Below, piece after piece: positions 12,101 to 21,250 of a stretch of 64,000 nucleotides of DNA. Each line of letters starts with the position of its first letter. Within the stretch, counting starts at the first letter, position 1. Under the pieces are notes generated by a model. It worked only from the letters and a program-made list of their open reading frames with translations, made no database searches and was not told the origin of the DNA. Source of the DNA: Edaphochlamys debaryana (taxonomy: Eukaryota > Chlorophyta > Chlorophyceae > Chlamydomonadales); the NCBI GenBank assembly GCA_016858145.1, contig JAEHOE010000038.1, positions 434,001 to 498,000 on the forward strand, given 5' to 3'. The position numbers and the translations under genes are program-made.

Positions 12101-12796
12101 TGTCGCACGGGAGATCCTGCGCATCACGCCTGCCGTACCGGCCGTGTTCCGGGTCGCGATCACGGACTTCGAGATGGCGGGCCGCCGCATCCCCAAGGTA
12201 CGGCAAAGGACTGACATGAAACCCTTCAGCCCTTCTGATCCACAATTTGACCCCTGCCCACTCTTCCTATAATCCCTCGCCTTACCACAAGCACGCTGTC
12301 TGGCCATCTCCCACCACTGCCAGTGCCTCTTAACCCCAGCCCATTCCCATCCCCTGGCCCCTGCCTCCGCCCCCAGGGCTGGCGCGTGTGGTGCCACCTG
12401 GGGGAGTCGGTCCTCAAATACAACAAGGACGCATTCGCACCCGAGCGATGGCTGCCCGCGTCGACCACCTCTGCCTCGTCCGCTTCATCTTCGCCCCCTC
12501 CCTTGCCGTCCTCCCCATCGTCGAGCCCCGCTGCCGCCACGGCGGGTGGGGGCTGCCCCATGCACGCCGCCTCCGCCGCCGCCGCGGCTGCCGTACCCGA
12601 GTACAGCCTGCCGTTCGGTACGGGCGTGCGCACGTGCCTGGGGCGGCACATCGTGACGGCGGAGCTGTTGGTCTTCCTTGCCGTACTGGCACGTGGGTAC
12701 GACTGGACTGCTGCCAACCCGGCGGAGGAGTGGCGGGTGGTGCCGGCGCCGGCGCCCAAGGAGGGGCTGATGGTGACACTGAGGCGGAGGGGGTAG
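9158..12796 (+). CDS. Cytochrome P450, CYP85-clan-like
   Basis: Heme-thiolate monooxygenase; substrate unknown. Exons 9158-9341, 9520-9671, 10016-10156, 10309-10380, 10645-10768, 11124-11348, 11771-11847, 12030-12197 and 12377-12796 give 520 residues, normal for the family. Visible motifs: the N-terminal PLPEGSLGLPVVGETLELI, an I-helix-like segment around MFGNASTGPSLAKAL, the K-helix ExxR as EILR (353-356), the PERF-type FAPERW, and the heme loop FGTGVRTCLG with the ligand at about Cys468. DFEMAGRRIPKGWRVW resembles CYP85-clan members such as CYP26/CYP120. About 40 basic/Ser-rich residues before PLPEG look like a plastid or other targeting sequence, with no clear membrane anchor. ATG 9158 sits in the context ACACCATGC. 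Introns 2, 4, 5 and 6 each hold a copy of a neighbouring exon edge. A fragment of this gene's 3' end lies at 15274. Confidence 0.88.
9906..9929 (+). repeat. Copy of P450 exon 3 start inside intron 2
   Basis: A pyrimidine tract, CAG and GCCACCTC..CCTGGTGGGC repeat the acceptor and first 24 bases of exon 3 (10016-10039) with two mismatches, 110 bp upstream. The acceptor AG is intact, so this is a potential cryptic splice site. Confidence 0.85.
10528..10550 (+). repeat. Copy of P450 exon 5 start inside intron 4
   Basis: CCCCCAG followed by GCCGTGTTTGACTG repeats the first 23 bases of exon 5 (10645) with two mismatches, 117 bp upstream. The AG is retained. Confidence 0.88.
10895..10926 (+). repeat. 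Copy of P450 exon 5 end inside intron 5
   Basis: CCACCCCTGGAGCTGCCC and the following donor-like CACGG|GTGGGA repeat the end of exon 5 (10743-10768) with one mismatch, 152 bp downstream. The GT is retained. Confidence 0.85.
11496..11537. repeat. 14-bp tandem repeat in P450 intron 6
   Basis: Three tandem units of CCTCCTAGGCTAGC, trailing into TAGTAGCTAGCCC. A local minisatellite with no evident function. Confidence 0.8.
11626..11649 (+). repeat. Identical copy of P450 exon 6 donor region inside intron 6
   Basis: GGGAACGCCTCCACCG|GTGG plus TTG is identical over 24 bases to the true exon 6 end and donor at 11333-11356, displaced by 293 bp. Confidence 0.88.
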
Positions 12797-13303
12797 CATC
12801 TGGGTGCGTGGGCGGTTGGGGATGGTGGGCGGTTGGGGGTTGGGGGTGGGTTGGGTGAGGGTGGAAGAAGGGGGTGGTCGACCGGGGGGAGGGAGGGGAT
12901 GGCGGGGGGAGGGGAGAGCGGAAGTTCTGGGTCGTGATCCTGGGCAGGAGGGTACGGCGGGCGTTTAGTGGGAGGCGGGAGGTGGTGGAGGCGCTCGGTA
13001 GAGCAGGGATAGGGAGGGAGGAGACGTAAGTGCGGCACCGGACATGATGACTGCATGCAACCCCCAGTCCAGGCTGCTACTCTTTGTCACTGTCAATCTG
13101 TGCGTGAGTGCCGCTAACCAGCAGTCCTCTCCAGGCACTTCGTGCGCAAGCCAGCAAGCCAACACCAACCCCACTCGGTGAGCTAACCCTCAACCCATGA
13201 GGCGGCTCCGGGCGAGCGTTACAGCAGCCCACCCAAGCAAGCATCTAGCGCTCGCGTCTCGCGCCTGCCCCGCTAACCCAGCGTGCGTGCACTTGCAGGC
13301 CAC
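12797..13303. other. Intergenic, P450 to BTB gene 1
   Basis: A G-rich stretch directly after the P450 stop (GGTTGGGGG-type runs), then about 300 bp of ordinary DNA before the BTB start. CTTGCAG just upstream of ATG 13304 could be the acceptor of a 5' UTR intron, since a similar CTCTCGCAG lies just before the second copy's ATG. No gene seen. Confidence 0.45.
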
Positions 13304-14887
13304 ATGGCCCTCAGCCACCGCACCCTCACGCTAAAGGCGGCTCGGGGCCTGGTCGTTCGCCCCCGACCCGGCGGCGGCCCCGACCAGGCGCTGGTCTTCC
13401 TCGACGACGGGGGCGTCCACGAGCTGGAGGGAGTGGGCCCGGATGCCAAGCTGGGACCGAAGCTAGCAGCGTTGGCGGCGGACGGCGCCTGGCAAGGCAG
13501 TCCGGCCTACGACCCAGCGAGCGACGCGGTCTACTTCGCCCCCGCCCCCGCTCCCCCCTCTGGCTCCACCCCTCGCGCGCCTGTCGCTGCGTTCCCCGGC
13601 TTCGTCAGCAAGCTCGATGCCCGCAACCGGTTCCGCGACGTGGCGGGGTCGGGGGAGCGCGGGTTCACGGATGGGGCCGGCGTGGCCGCACGCGCCGCTC
13701 GCATCACCACGCTCGCCCCCGACGGCAAGGGCGGCGTGTGGATGTCTGACTGGGAGTGGATCCGGCGCCTGGACACCCGCAGCGGGGAGGTGACCACGCT
13801 GGGCGGCGTCAACCGTCCTGGCCGGGTGCACATGCCGAACGGCAGGTGGTGCAACCAACTCCGCTTCGACCCAGCCACCGACACTCTGTGGACGACCACG
13901 CGCACCGCCGTGTGGCGGGTGCGCGTCGACGGCGGCGGCAACGGCAGCGGCAGCGGCGGTGGGGTGGAGCTGGTGGCGGGGGACTGGCAGCAGCAGGGCA
14001 GCGTCGACGGTAGCGGCACGGCAGCGCGCTTTGACCTCATTACGGATGCGCTGCCCGTGTCTGGCGGCCGCCTGCTGATCGCCGACTGCCTCGACCTCCG
14101 CTGCATGGACGCTGGCGGCGCCGTCACCACCCTCCTGCGGGGCTGCTTCCCCTCTGGCGAGTACCGGCAGATGGCCATCCTGCCCAGCGGAGAGCTGGGG
14201 GTCATGATGCAGAACGGCCGCCTGGTGCTGGTCAGCGGCGGCGAATGGGCTTCGCCCGTGCCGCCGCCGCCCGCCGCCACCACGGACCTCCTGCTGAGCC
14301 TGCTGGCGCCGCAAGCGGCGGCGGAGGACGCTGGCGGCAGCGGCAGCGGCGACGCATCTGTCGCCCCTGGGACCGTGACGGTGCGGGTGGGGGGCCGGGC
14401 CTTCCCCGCGCACCGCTCCGTCCTGGCGGCCGGCTCAGAGTACTTTGCCCGGCTGCTGGCCCCCGGCGGCGGCTTCGCGGAGAGCGGCGCGGCGGAGGTG
14501 GCCCTGCCCGACGCAGACCCCGCCGCCTTCGCCCACCTGCTGTCGTACATGTACGGCACCTCGCTGGGGCTGCCTTGCACCCAGCTCCTGGCGGTGCCGG
14601 CTGAGCTGCTGCGCCCCACCGCTGCGCTGGCGGGGCGGCTGCAGCTGGCTGGAGCGGTGGCGGCGCTGACGGAGCGGCTGGCGGCGGCCGCCACGCCCGC
14701 CAGCGTGCTGTCCGACCTGGCGTGGGCGGACGCGCACGGCATGACGGACCTGGCGGAGAGGCTGCGGGCCTACGCGGTCTGGAACCGCCGGAGCGTCGTG
14801 GCCCAAGGGGACCTGGTGGCGGAGTTTGCAAAGTACTGGCCCCAGCAGGCGGCGGAGCTGCTGAAGGCCTTTGCTGAGGCCTTCTAG
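13304..14887 (+). CDS. Beta-propeller / BTB-POZ protein, copy 1 (intact)
   Basis: Single-exon gene of 527 residues. Residues about 1-340 form a propeller with NHL/SMP-30-like blades: repeated LVVRPRPGGGPDQALVF, GGVWMSDWEWIRRLD, GGRLLIADCLDLRCMD and GELGVMMQNGRLVLVSGG. A Gly/Ser/Ala linker leads to a BTB/POZ domain at about 357-430 (VRVGGRAFPAHRSVLAAGSE, then FAHLLSYMYGT). A helical BACK-like tail follows, ending AAELLKAFAEAF. BTB proteins of this type usually bring substrates to cullin-3 ubiquitin ligases; that role is inferred here. It is the only one of three tandem copies with both an ATG and an unbroken frame. The second half is nearly identical to copy 2, while the first half is much more divergent. 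Confidence 0.85.
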   Translation: MALSHRTLTLKAARGLVVRPRPGGGPDQALVFLDDGGVHELEGVGPDAKLGPKLAALAADGAWQGSPAYDPASDAVYFAPAPAPPSGSTPRAPVAAFPGFVSKLDARNRFRDVAGSGERGFTDGAGVAARAARITTLAPDGKGGVWMSDWEWIRRLDTRSGEVTTLGGVNRPGRVHMPNGRWCNQLRFDPATDTLWTTTRTAVWRVRVDGGGNGSGSGGGVELVAGDWQQQGSVDGSGTAARFDLITDALPVSGGRLLIADCLDLRCMDAGGAVTTLLRGCFPSGEYRQMAILPSGELGVMMQNGRLVLVSGGEWASPVPPPPAATTDLLLSLLAPQAAAEDAGGSGSGDASVAPGTVTVRVGGRAFPAHRSVLAAGSEYFARLLAPGGGFAESGAAEVALPDADPAAFAHLLSYMYGTSLGLPCTQLLAVPAELLRPTAALAGRLQLAGAVAALTERLAAAATPASVLSDLAWADAHGMTDLAERLRAYAVWNRRSVVAQGDLVAEFAKYWPQQAAELLKAFAEAF

Positions 14888-15040
14888 GCGCAAGGCGTTG
14901 CGGTGAGGAAGGTTGCCACTCGCTTATTAGAGGGGAGCACGTCCGGTTGACGGGCGAGGGTCAGCAGCCTGGACATGGGCATGGCATAACTGGCGAGAGC
15001 GGTTGGTGGGATTAATGAAGTTGTCCGGAGCATTACTGGG

Positions 15041-15148
15041 GTGCCCTGTGCAGCAGGGGTGCCCTGTGCAGCAGGGGTGCCCTGTGCAGCAGGGGTGCCC
15101 TGTGCAGCAGGGGTGCCCTGTGCAGCAGGGGTGCCCTGTGCAGCAGGG
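15041..15148. repeat. 18-bp tandem repeat, six copies
   Basis: GTGCCCTGTGCAGCAGGG is repeated six times with no visible mismatch, at 15041, 15059, 15077, 15095, 15113 and 15131, inside the likely 3' UTR of BTB copy 1. There are no spacers, so it is not a CRISPR array. Confidence 0.95.
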
Positions 15149-15273
15149 GTGGGTGTAAATGGAATGAGTGTTGGGTTTGGGGCGGGCCCAGGGCTGGGGC
15201 CCATCTAGCTTGGCCAGCCTTGATAGCGCCTCAGGCACGCCCGGTCGGCTGCAACATGCCAAGGTTCTCACAG

Positions 15274-15352
15274 GGAACGGCTGGCGGGTGGTGCCGGCAG
15301 CGGCGCTCAAGGAAGGAGTGATGGTAATGCTGAGGCGGGGTGAGGGGCGAGG
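15274..15352 (+). pseudogene. Fragment of cytochrome P450 3' end
   Basis: The stretch reads GWRVVPAAALKEGVMVMLRR and aligns with EWRVVPAPAPKEGLMVTLRR at the C-terminus of the P450 ending at 12796. Nucleotide identity is about 80% by eye over roughly 75 bp. No upstream P450 exons accompany it. It marks the edge of an old duplication that carried the P450 tail together with the BTB gene. Confidence 0.75.
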
Positions 15353-15888
15353 GTGAGGGGTGGGGGTGGTGGTGGTGTTGAGAGGGGCTGCAGGGCTGGT
15401 GAGACCGTGGTGCAACGAATCCTGCAGACGACTAGGCCGTCTTGAATGTAGGAGCTGGTAGGTGATGGAACATACAGTTGCGCGGGAGGCAGGGGGGTGG
15501 CGTTGCTCCGGGACGGAGGGAGATGGAGATGGAGGGAGATGGAGCAGCAGAGTTGCCATAGCGGCGCTTGTCGGCCCTGCAAACGCTCGGCACCCTACGC
15601 CCCTTGCCGCTTGAGCTTGATTCCTACTAGGTGCTCTGTGCAGAGGGCGGATATATAGCGGCACCGCCGGCCATCGTCACGGGTCGCACTTCGGCGCTTC
15701 GATTTACATCACCGAGCCGAGCCCGGCAGCCCGCCGGCTGGGTTCCGCTCCCGACAATCAGCAGCAAGGTGGCTGGGCGAGCACAGCGCGGTGGGTCGCC
15801 AGAGCGGGCGAGGGTTCTGGCAGGGTTTGGCCGTCCAAGGGCGCGCGCGGCGAACAAACGAAGTGCAACTCTCTCGCAGGCACTAATC

Positions 15889-17422
15889 ATGGCCCTCAGC
15901 CACCGCACCCTCACGCTAAGGGCGGCCCGGGGCCTGGTGGTCCGGCCCCGACCCGGCGGCGGCCCCGACCAGGCGCTGGTCTTCCTCAGCGATGGCGGCG
16001 TCCACGAGCTGATGGGAACCGAGGACGGTGCGGCGGGGGCGACTGCCAGGCTGGGGCCAAGCCTCACAACGCTCGCCGCGCCTCCCCTGCTGACCAGTCT
16101 GGCCTACGACCCAGCGAGTGACGCTGTCTACTTTGCCGTCCCCTGCCGAAGCGCTGCTGGTGGTCTAGGCGGTCTGGCCTTCCAGCGCAGCATGTTCTCC
16201 AAGCTCGACGCCAGCAACCGGATCAGCGACATGGCGGGGTGGGAGGGTGGGCTGTACAGCAACAGCATCAGCGCCCTCGCCCCCGCCGTGGGCAGCAGGG
16301 GCATTCTGTGGGTGGCGGAACGCAAGAGCATCCGGCGCCTTGACACCCACAGCGGGGAGGTGACCACGCTGGAGGGGGTGGAGCCACTTCACACTTGGTG
16401 GCAGAACCTCGCATGGGACCCTGCCGCCGGCACGCTGCTGGCGGCGACTAGCACGGCCCTGTGCCGTGTGCGCACGGAGGGCGCCGTCGAGGGCAGGGTG
16501 GAGCTGGTGGCTGGGCGCTGGGATATAGACGAGGCTGTCGACGGCAGCGGCGAGGTGGCTCGCTTCAAGGACATAACAGGCATGCTGCCAGTGCCGGGCG
16601 GCCGCCTGCTGATCGCGGACGGCCTCGACCTCCGCTGCATGGACGCTGGCGGCGCCGTCACCACCCTCCTGCGGGGCTGCTTCCCCTCTGGCGAGTACCG
16701 GCAGATGGCCATCCTGCCCAGCGGAGAGCTGGGGGTCATGATGCAGAACGGCCGCCTGGTGCTGGTCAGCGGCGGCGACTGGGCTTCACCCGTGCCACCG
16801 CCGCCCGCCGCCACCACGGACCTCCTGCTGAGCCTGCTGGCGCCGCAAGCGGCGGCGGAGGACGCTGGCGGCAGCGGCAGCGGCGACGCATCTGTCGCCC
16901 CTGGGACCGTGACGGTGCGGGTGGGGGGCCGGGCCTTCCCCGCGCACCGCTCCGTCCTGGCGGCCGGCTCGGAGTACTTCGCCCGCCTGCTGGCTCCCGG
17001 CGGAGGCTTCGCGGAGAGCGGCGCGGCGGAGGTGGCCCTGCCGGGACGCAGATCCCGCCGCCTTCGCGCACCTGCTGTCGTACATGTACGGCACGGCCAT
17101 GGGCCACCCCGGCACGCCCTCCCAGCTCCTGACCCCGCCGCCCGAGCTGCTGCGCCCCACCGCGGCGCTGGCGGGGCGGCTGCTGATGGGCGGCGGCGCG
17201 GTGGCGGCGCTGACGGAGCGGCTGGCGGCGGCCGCCACGCCCGCCAGCGTGCTGTCCGACCTGGCGTGGGCGGACGCGCACGGCATGACGGACCTGGCGG
17301 GGCAGCTGAGGGCCTATGCGGCTCGGAAGCGCAAGGCTGTGGAGCTGGACGGTCTGGAGCAACTGGCGGAGCAGAGCCCCAAGCAGGCGGCCAAGCTCAT
17401 GAAGGCCCTGGCTGACCTCTAG
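15889..17422 (+). pseudogene. Beta-propeller / BTB-POZ protein, copy 2 (frameshift in BTB)
   Basis: Same architecture as copy 1, with ATG at 15889 and the same propeller motifs. From about 16597 to 17040 it is nearly identical to copy 1 (14056-14510), a gene-conversion-like patch. At about 17041 the sequence reads GCCCTGCCGGGACGC where copy 1 has GCCCTGCCCGACGC, one extra base inside the BTB domain. The correct frame resumes immediately (YMYGTAMGHPG...) and runs to a stop at 17420-17422 with a normal BACK-like tail. If read through, the shifted frame stays open to 17415 but loses the rest of the BTB fold. A single-base assembly error is possible; otherwise the gene is broken. Confidence 0.75.
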
Positions 17423-18085
17423 TGCCTCTGTGTGCGCGGTAGGAAAAGGGTGCGTAGTGTAGGGTGCGGCCAACGATGGCTGCTTGGCTGCTTGGCGCCC
17501 GTGCGCATGGCCAAGCTGCTGAGGGCCTCATCACTGCAGGATCGGTGGGGCGGGTGGTAGGGCTTGATGCGGAAGGAGCCAGGACGCTGTCGTACCTGCT
17601 AAGCTAGCTAGGCAAGCCAAGGCAAGGCAGGCGTCGGGTACGTAGATGCTCACGGCCTGACGAAGGGTGCTGGGGGCAGAGGTTCTGAGGGAAGGCGTGT
17701 GTGGGTCAAGAACGAAGTGGGGTTGCAGCGGTGGTGAGGAGGCACGTGTGAGGGGGCTCGCTCAGCGGCCTGCTGGGCACGCAAGGGCATGCAAGCATGT
17801 TGCATCATGTTGAGGTTGATGAATGGATTGGAGTAAGGGCATGCGACAAGGAGACCTGTTGTATTGGCATTCGTGTTGCGGAGGCAGGCGCTCAGACTGC
17901 AAACGGAGAGAGTGTTGAACGGCTCACATATCAAGGTCACACGGAACGGCCCTTCGCATGTACGGCCTCATCTCTTCACTGTCTCGCCTTGCTCGGCCTT
18001 GCTCACTTGTCGAGGCGCTAGGCAGGCCTTCCCGCAGCGCGTCCCTTCCAAGATCGGATCAAGTCAGATATGATCAGGAACGAGC

Positions 18086-18300
18086 CCAGCCCTTTTCCTT
18101 GTCCTGCTCCCCGGCGCGCCGAATGCGCAGCCACCTCCGCTGCGGCGGCCCCCGGCCGCTCCCATTCCTGTTTGAGCCCTTGCCGCCGCCACCTCCGCTG
18201 CCGCTTCCACTGCTGCTTTCACCTCCGCCCCCGCTTGCGCCGCTGCTTCCGCCTCCGCTGCCCCAACCACCCCCTCCGCCGTTGTCTCCCTCAAGGCAGG
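18086..18300 (-). pseudogene. Isolated fragment of the last exon of the secreted propeller gene
   Basis: On the minus strand it begins CLEGDNGGG and continues through a degenerate Gly/Ala tract to a terminus matching TTGTCCTGCTCCCCGGCGCG. This parallels the last exon of the gene at 21251-21451, including the CCGCCGTTGTCTCCCTC block. No other exons of that gene are nearby. Together with the P450 scrap it shows that the BTB array arose from duplications with ragged ends. Confidence 0.75.
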
Positions 18301-18363
18301 GAAGGGGGAGGAAGACGGGGGAATTGCTCAGTCGTCGTCAGGCACGATGCCTGGGCAGGGGGG

Positions 18364-18394
18364 TAGAAGAACATCAACGAAGCGAAGCGCAGGG
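18364..18394 (+). repeat. Dispersed 29-bp sequence, copy 1
   Basis: AGAAGAACATCAACGAAGCG and the following AAGCGC also occur, reverse-complemented, at 46052-46080, with one mismatch over about 29 bp. The two copies lie 27 kb apart in unrelated intergenic DNA, so this is probably part of a repeat family. Confidence 0.7.
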
Positions 18395-18919
18395 CAGGGG
18401 GCCCCCGGCCAGGCCACTGCACGCATCCATAAGTACGCATGGTTATTGCAAAGAAGCCTGAGTCGAAGAGATCCGGGAGGCTCGAAGTCGAAGCATGGGT
18501 TTCGTGCCAAACAATCGCAAGGCCAGGGTCGCGAGCGTCGCGCACACTGCTGGCTCTATATCTTTGCACAATCATACTCCCCACACATATTCGTTCTAGC
18601 CGCGTTCTAGCGATAATTGTTTGAGCAAGTCAAGCCAAGCTCAAGCTTTCAAGCAAGGTTCGTCTGTCCGCGACGCAAGCCAGCTGGCTTCAGGCTTCCT
18701 GCCTTCGGCCTTTCGTCATGCAACGAATAGTGCACACTCGACCATATGTTGATGGACTGTGCGGAGTCGTGTGTTGGAGATGTCGTCTGGACGGAGTTCT
18801 CCATGTAGCCTACGTTGGCCAGTGGCTGCTAAGTCACGCGTTTAGGGGTTACTTGGCTCGGTTTTAGCTGACAGCTATCTAAACCCGCCAAACATGCGCT
18901 CGCTCAGGCAGGCGCTGGT

Positions 18920-20513
18920 TTGGCCCTCAGCTGCCGCTCGCTGGTGGCGGCGCTGGACGACGGACATGCGGCTGGCCTGGTGGTGCGCCCGCGGCCCGGC
19001 GGCGGCCCCGACCAGGTCCTGGTCTTCACAAAGGATGGGAACATTCACGAGCTGGAGGCAGCGGCGGCGGCTGCCCAGCTGGGACCCATGCTCGCAACGT
19101 TGGGCGACACCGTGTTGCCGGGCAATCTGGCCAGGGACGTGACCAGCGGCGCAATCTACTTTGCACCCGCTGCTGGCCGTTACCAAACGTACGGACATTA
19201 ACATCGCCCCGGGCTTCAGCGTAATCGCAAAGTTTGACGCCAGCAACCGGCTCAGCGTCGTGGCGGGGTCGGGAGACCGTGGCATGGAGGATGGGTGGGG
19301 CACCAAGGCCAGGTTTGACCGTATCGCCGCCCTCGCCGACGGCCGGGGCGGGCTGTGGGTGGCGGACAAAGACAGCATTCGGCGCCTGGACACGCTTAGT
19401 TGGAGGGTGACCACGCTGGGCGGCGGGGCGAAGGCGCCGAAGGAGGAGTGGTGGGAGAGCCTTGCCTTCGATCCCGCCGCCGGCACGCTGTGGGCGGCGT
19501 CAGCCACAGTCGTGTGCCGAGTGCGCACCGAGGGCAGCGTCGGGCTGGAGCTGGCGGCTGGGGTTTGGGAGGAGGAAGGCAGCGTCGACAGCAGCGGCAC
19601 GGCGGCCCGGTTCCATGACATCACCGCCCTCCTGCCGGTGGCGGGCGGCCGCCTGCTGATTGCCGACGGCCCCGACCCCCGATGCATGGACGACGCTTGT
19701 GGCGCCGTCAGCACCCTGCTGCGGGGCTGCTTTGTCAAGGACGGAGCACGGCAGCTCGTCGTCCTGCGTGACGGAGGGCTCGGGGCGGTCACAGCAGTAC
19801 ACGGCAGCCTCCTGCTGATCAGCGGCAAAGACTTCACACGCCCCTGGCAGCCTCCCACGCGGCTGGCCCCTGCTGCCTTTACGGACCACCTGCTGGGCGT
19901 GCTGGCGCCGCCAGCGGAGGTGTACGGTGGTGACGGCGGCAGCAGCGTGGCAAGCGGCCCCACCGCGACCGCTACTGCCGCCGCCCTGTGCGGGGCCGTG
20001 ACGGTGCGGGTGGGGGGCCGGGCCTTCCCCGCGCACCGCTCCGTCCTGACGGCCGGCTCGGAGTACTTTGCCCGGCTGCTGGCCCCCGGCGGCGGCTTCG
20101 CGGAGAGCGGCGCGCCGGAGGTGGCCCTGCTCGACGCGGACCCCGCCGCCTTCGCGCACCTGCTGTCGTACATGTACGGCACTTCCCTTGGGCTGTTCAG
20201 TGCCTCATCGCCGTCCCTGGCGGTGCCGCCTGCGCTGCTGCGCCCCACCGCTGCGCTGGCGGGGCGGCTGCTGATGGGCGGCGGCGCGGTGGCGGCGCTG
20301 ACGGAGCGGCTGGCGGCGGCCGCCACGCCCGCCAGCGTGCTGTCCGACCTGGCGTGGGCGGACGCTCACGGCATGACGGGTCTGGCGGAGCAGCTGAGGA
20401 CCTACTCGATCCCCAACCGCAAGGCCCTGGACCCCAGCGGCCTCCGGCAGCTGGTGGACAGCAGCCCCGAGCAGGCGGCAGAGCTGCTCAAGGCCTTCAC
20501 GGAGGACTTCTAG
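18920..20513 (+). pseudogene. Beta-propeller / BTB-POZ protein, copy 3 (start lost, frameshift)
   Basis: Homologous from LVVRPRPGGGPDQVLVF onward. The position of the ATG in copies 1 and 2 (CATGGCCCTCAG) reads TTTGGCCCTCAG here, so the start codon has become TTG. Between about 19140 and 19200, in a loop that varies among copies, the frame changes by one; the first frame hits a TAA at 19199-19201. From about 19161 a second frame runs uninterrupted through the propeller (KFDASNRLSVVAGSG...), the BTB domain (VRVGGRAFPAHRSVLTAGSE) and the BACK-like tail to a stop at 20511-20513. A shorter protein starting inside the propeller is conceivable. By comparison with copy 1 it is decayed at its 5' end. 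Confidence 0.75.
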
Positions 20514-21250
20514 GCGCGACTTTGTATGCAGGGGGTTTATTTGTCAAGGGAAGGGCTTGCAGGCTGTAGCCACACCCCGCTTGGGAGGACGCGACCCCAC
20601 AGACATTCTCTTTACTCAGCGAGGTGGCGGAAGCAGGGCAGGGTTGCCCCGGCGGGTGGAGACGTGGCTCACGGCTTCAGTGCGCGGCGGTTATGCTTTT
20701 CGTCAGGAGGTGGCAGGGGTGGAGCGCGCTCAGGCTGGGGCCGGCAGGGCTGGCAGTTGCGGTGTTGAAGAGCATTATTCGAGGTGGCACGTGGTGTCTA
20801 GGAGGCAGTCATGGGCATGGGCGGATTGGGTGGTGACGAGGTGTGTTGAGCCTTGAGCGAGGCGTTTAAAGTAACATGTGGAGGGTGATGGGTTTTTGCT
20901 AGCTGATTCAAGTTCACCTGTGTGTTGTTGAGGTTTTGAACGGAGGGAGAGTTCAAAGGTGACGGGCTGCTGAGGGCGAGGCGGGACAAGCGGCGGATAG
21001 GACAAGGGCGGGCCCCGGGCCATGTCCCCTCTCCATTTGAGGCGGCTTGTAACAGTTACAGTAGTGTTGATTATGGCTCACGCACGGCCAGCCGCGGTCT
21101 CTCGTGCCAACGGCTCGCACCATCTAGCCCGCCGGCGGGTGGACGTCTCACATGTACGGCATACGCTAATAGCAATGCGTGGCTCACTCAGGCCCTCAGA
21201 TACGATCATGGGCACATATCGGCGAATTACAGCTTCATCTTGAACCAGCC
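20514..21250. other. Convergent 3' flanks, no gene seen
   Basis: Lies between the end of BTB copy 3 (+) and the end of the secreted propeller gene (-). No conserved blocks; both 3' UTRs must end here. Confidence 0.5.

Larger units (their letters stand above)
14888..15888. other. Spacer between BTB copies 1 and 2
   Basis: It holds six 18-bp repeats (15041-15148), a TGTAA polyadenylation-like signal just after them (about 15153) and a fragment of the P450 3' end (15274-15352). It also has GGAGAT-type purine repeats near 15520-15545. No intact gene. Confidence 0.6.
17423..18900. other. Spacer between BTB copies 2 and 3
   Basis: It contains a stray minus-strand exon fragment of the downstream propeller gene (18086-18300) and one copy of a dispersed 29-bp sequence (18364-18394). 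Near 17508, GCCAAGCTGCTGAGGGCC resembles the BTB gene tail, suggesting a further scrap of that gene. No intact gene. Confidence 0.55.

Noticed and set aside
15041..15148. CRISPR or regulatory array
   Set aside because: Perfect 18-bp tandem repeats without spacers; an ordinary minisatellite in a 3' UTR.
15631..15888. N-terminal extension of BTB copy 2 from an upstream GTG
   Set aside because: No ATG and no similarity to the sequence upstream of copy 1; the homologous proteins begin at MALSHRTL.
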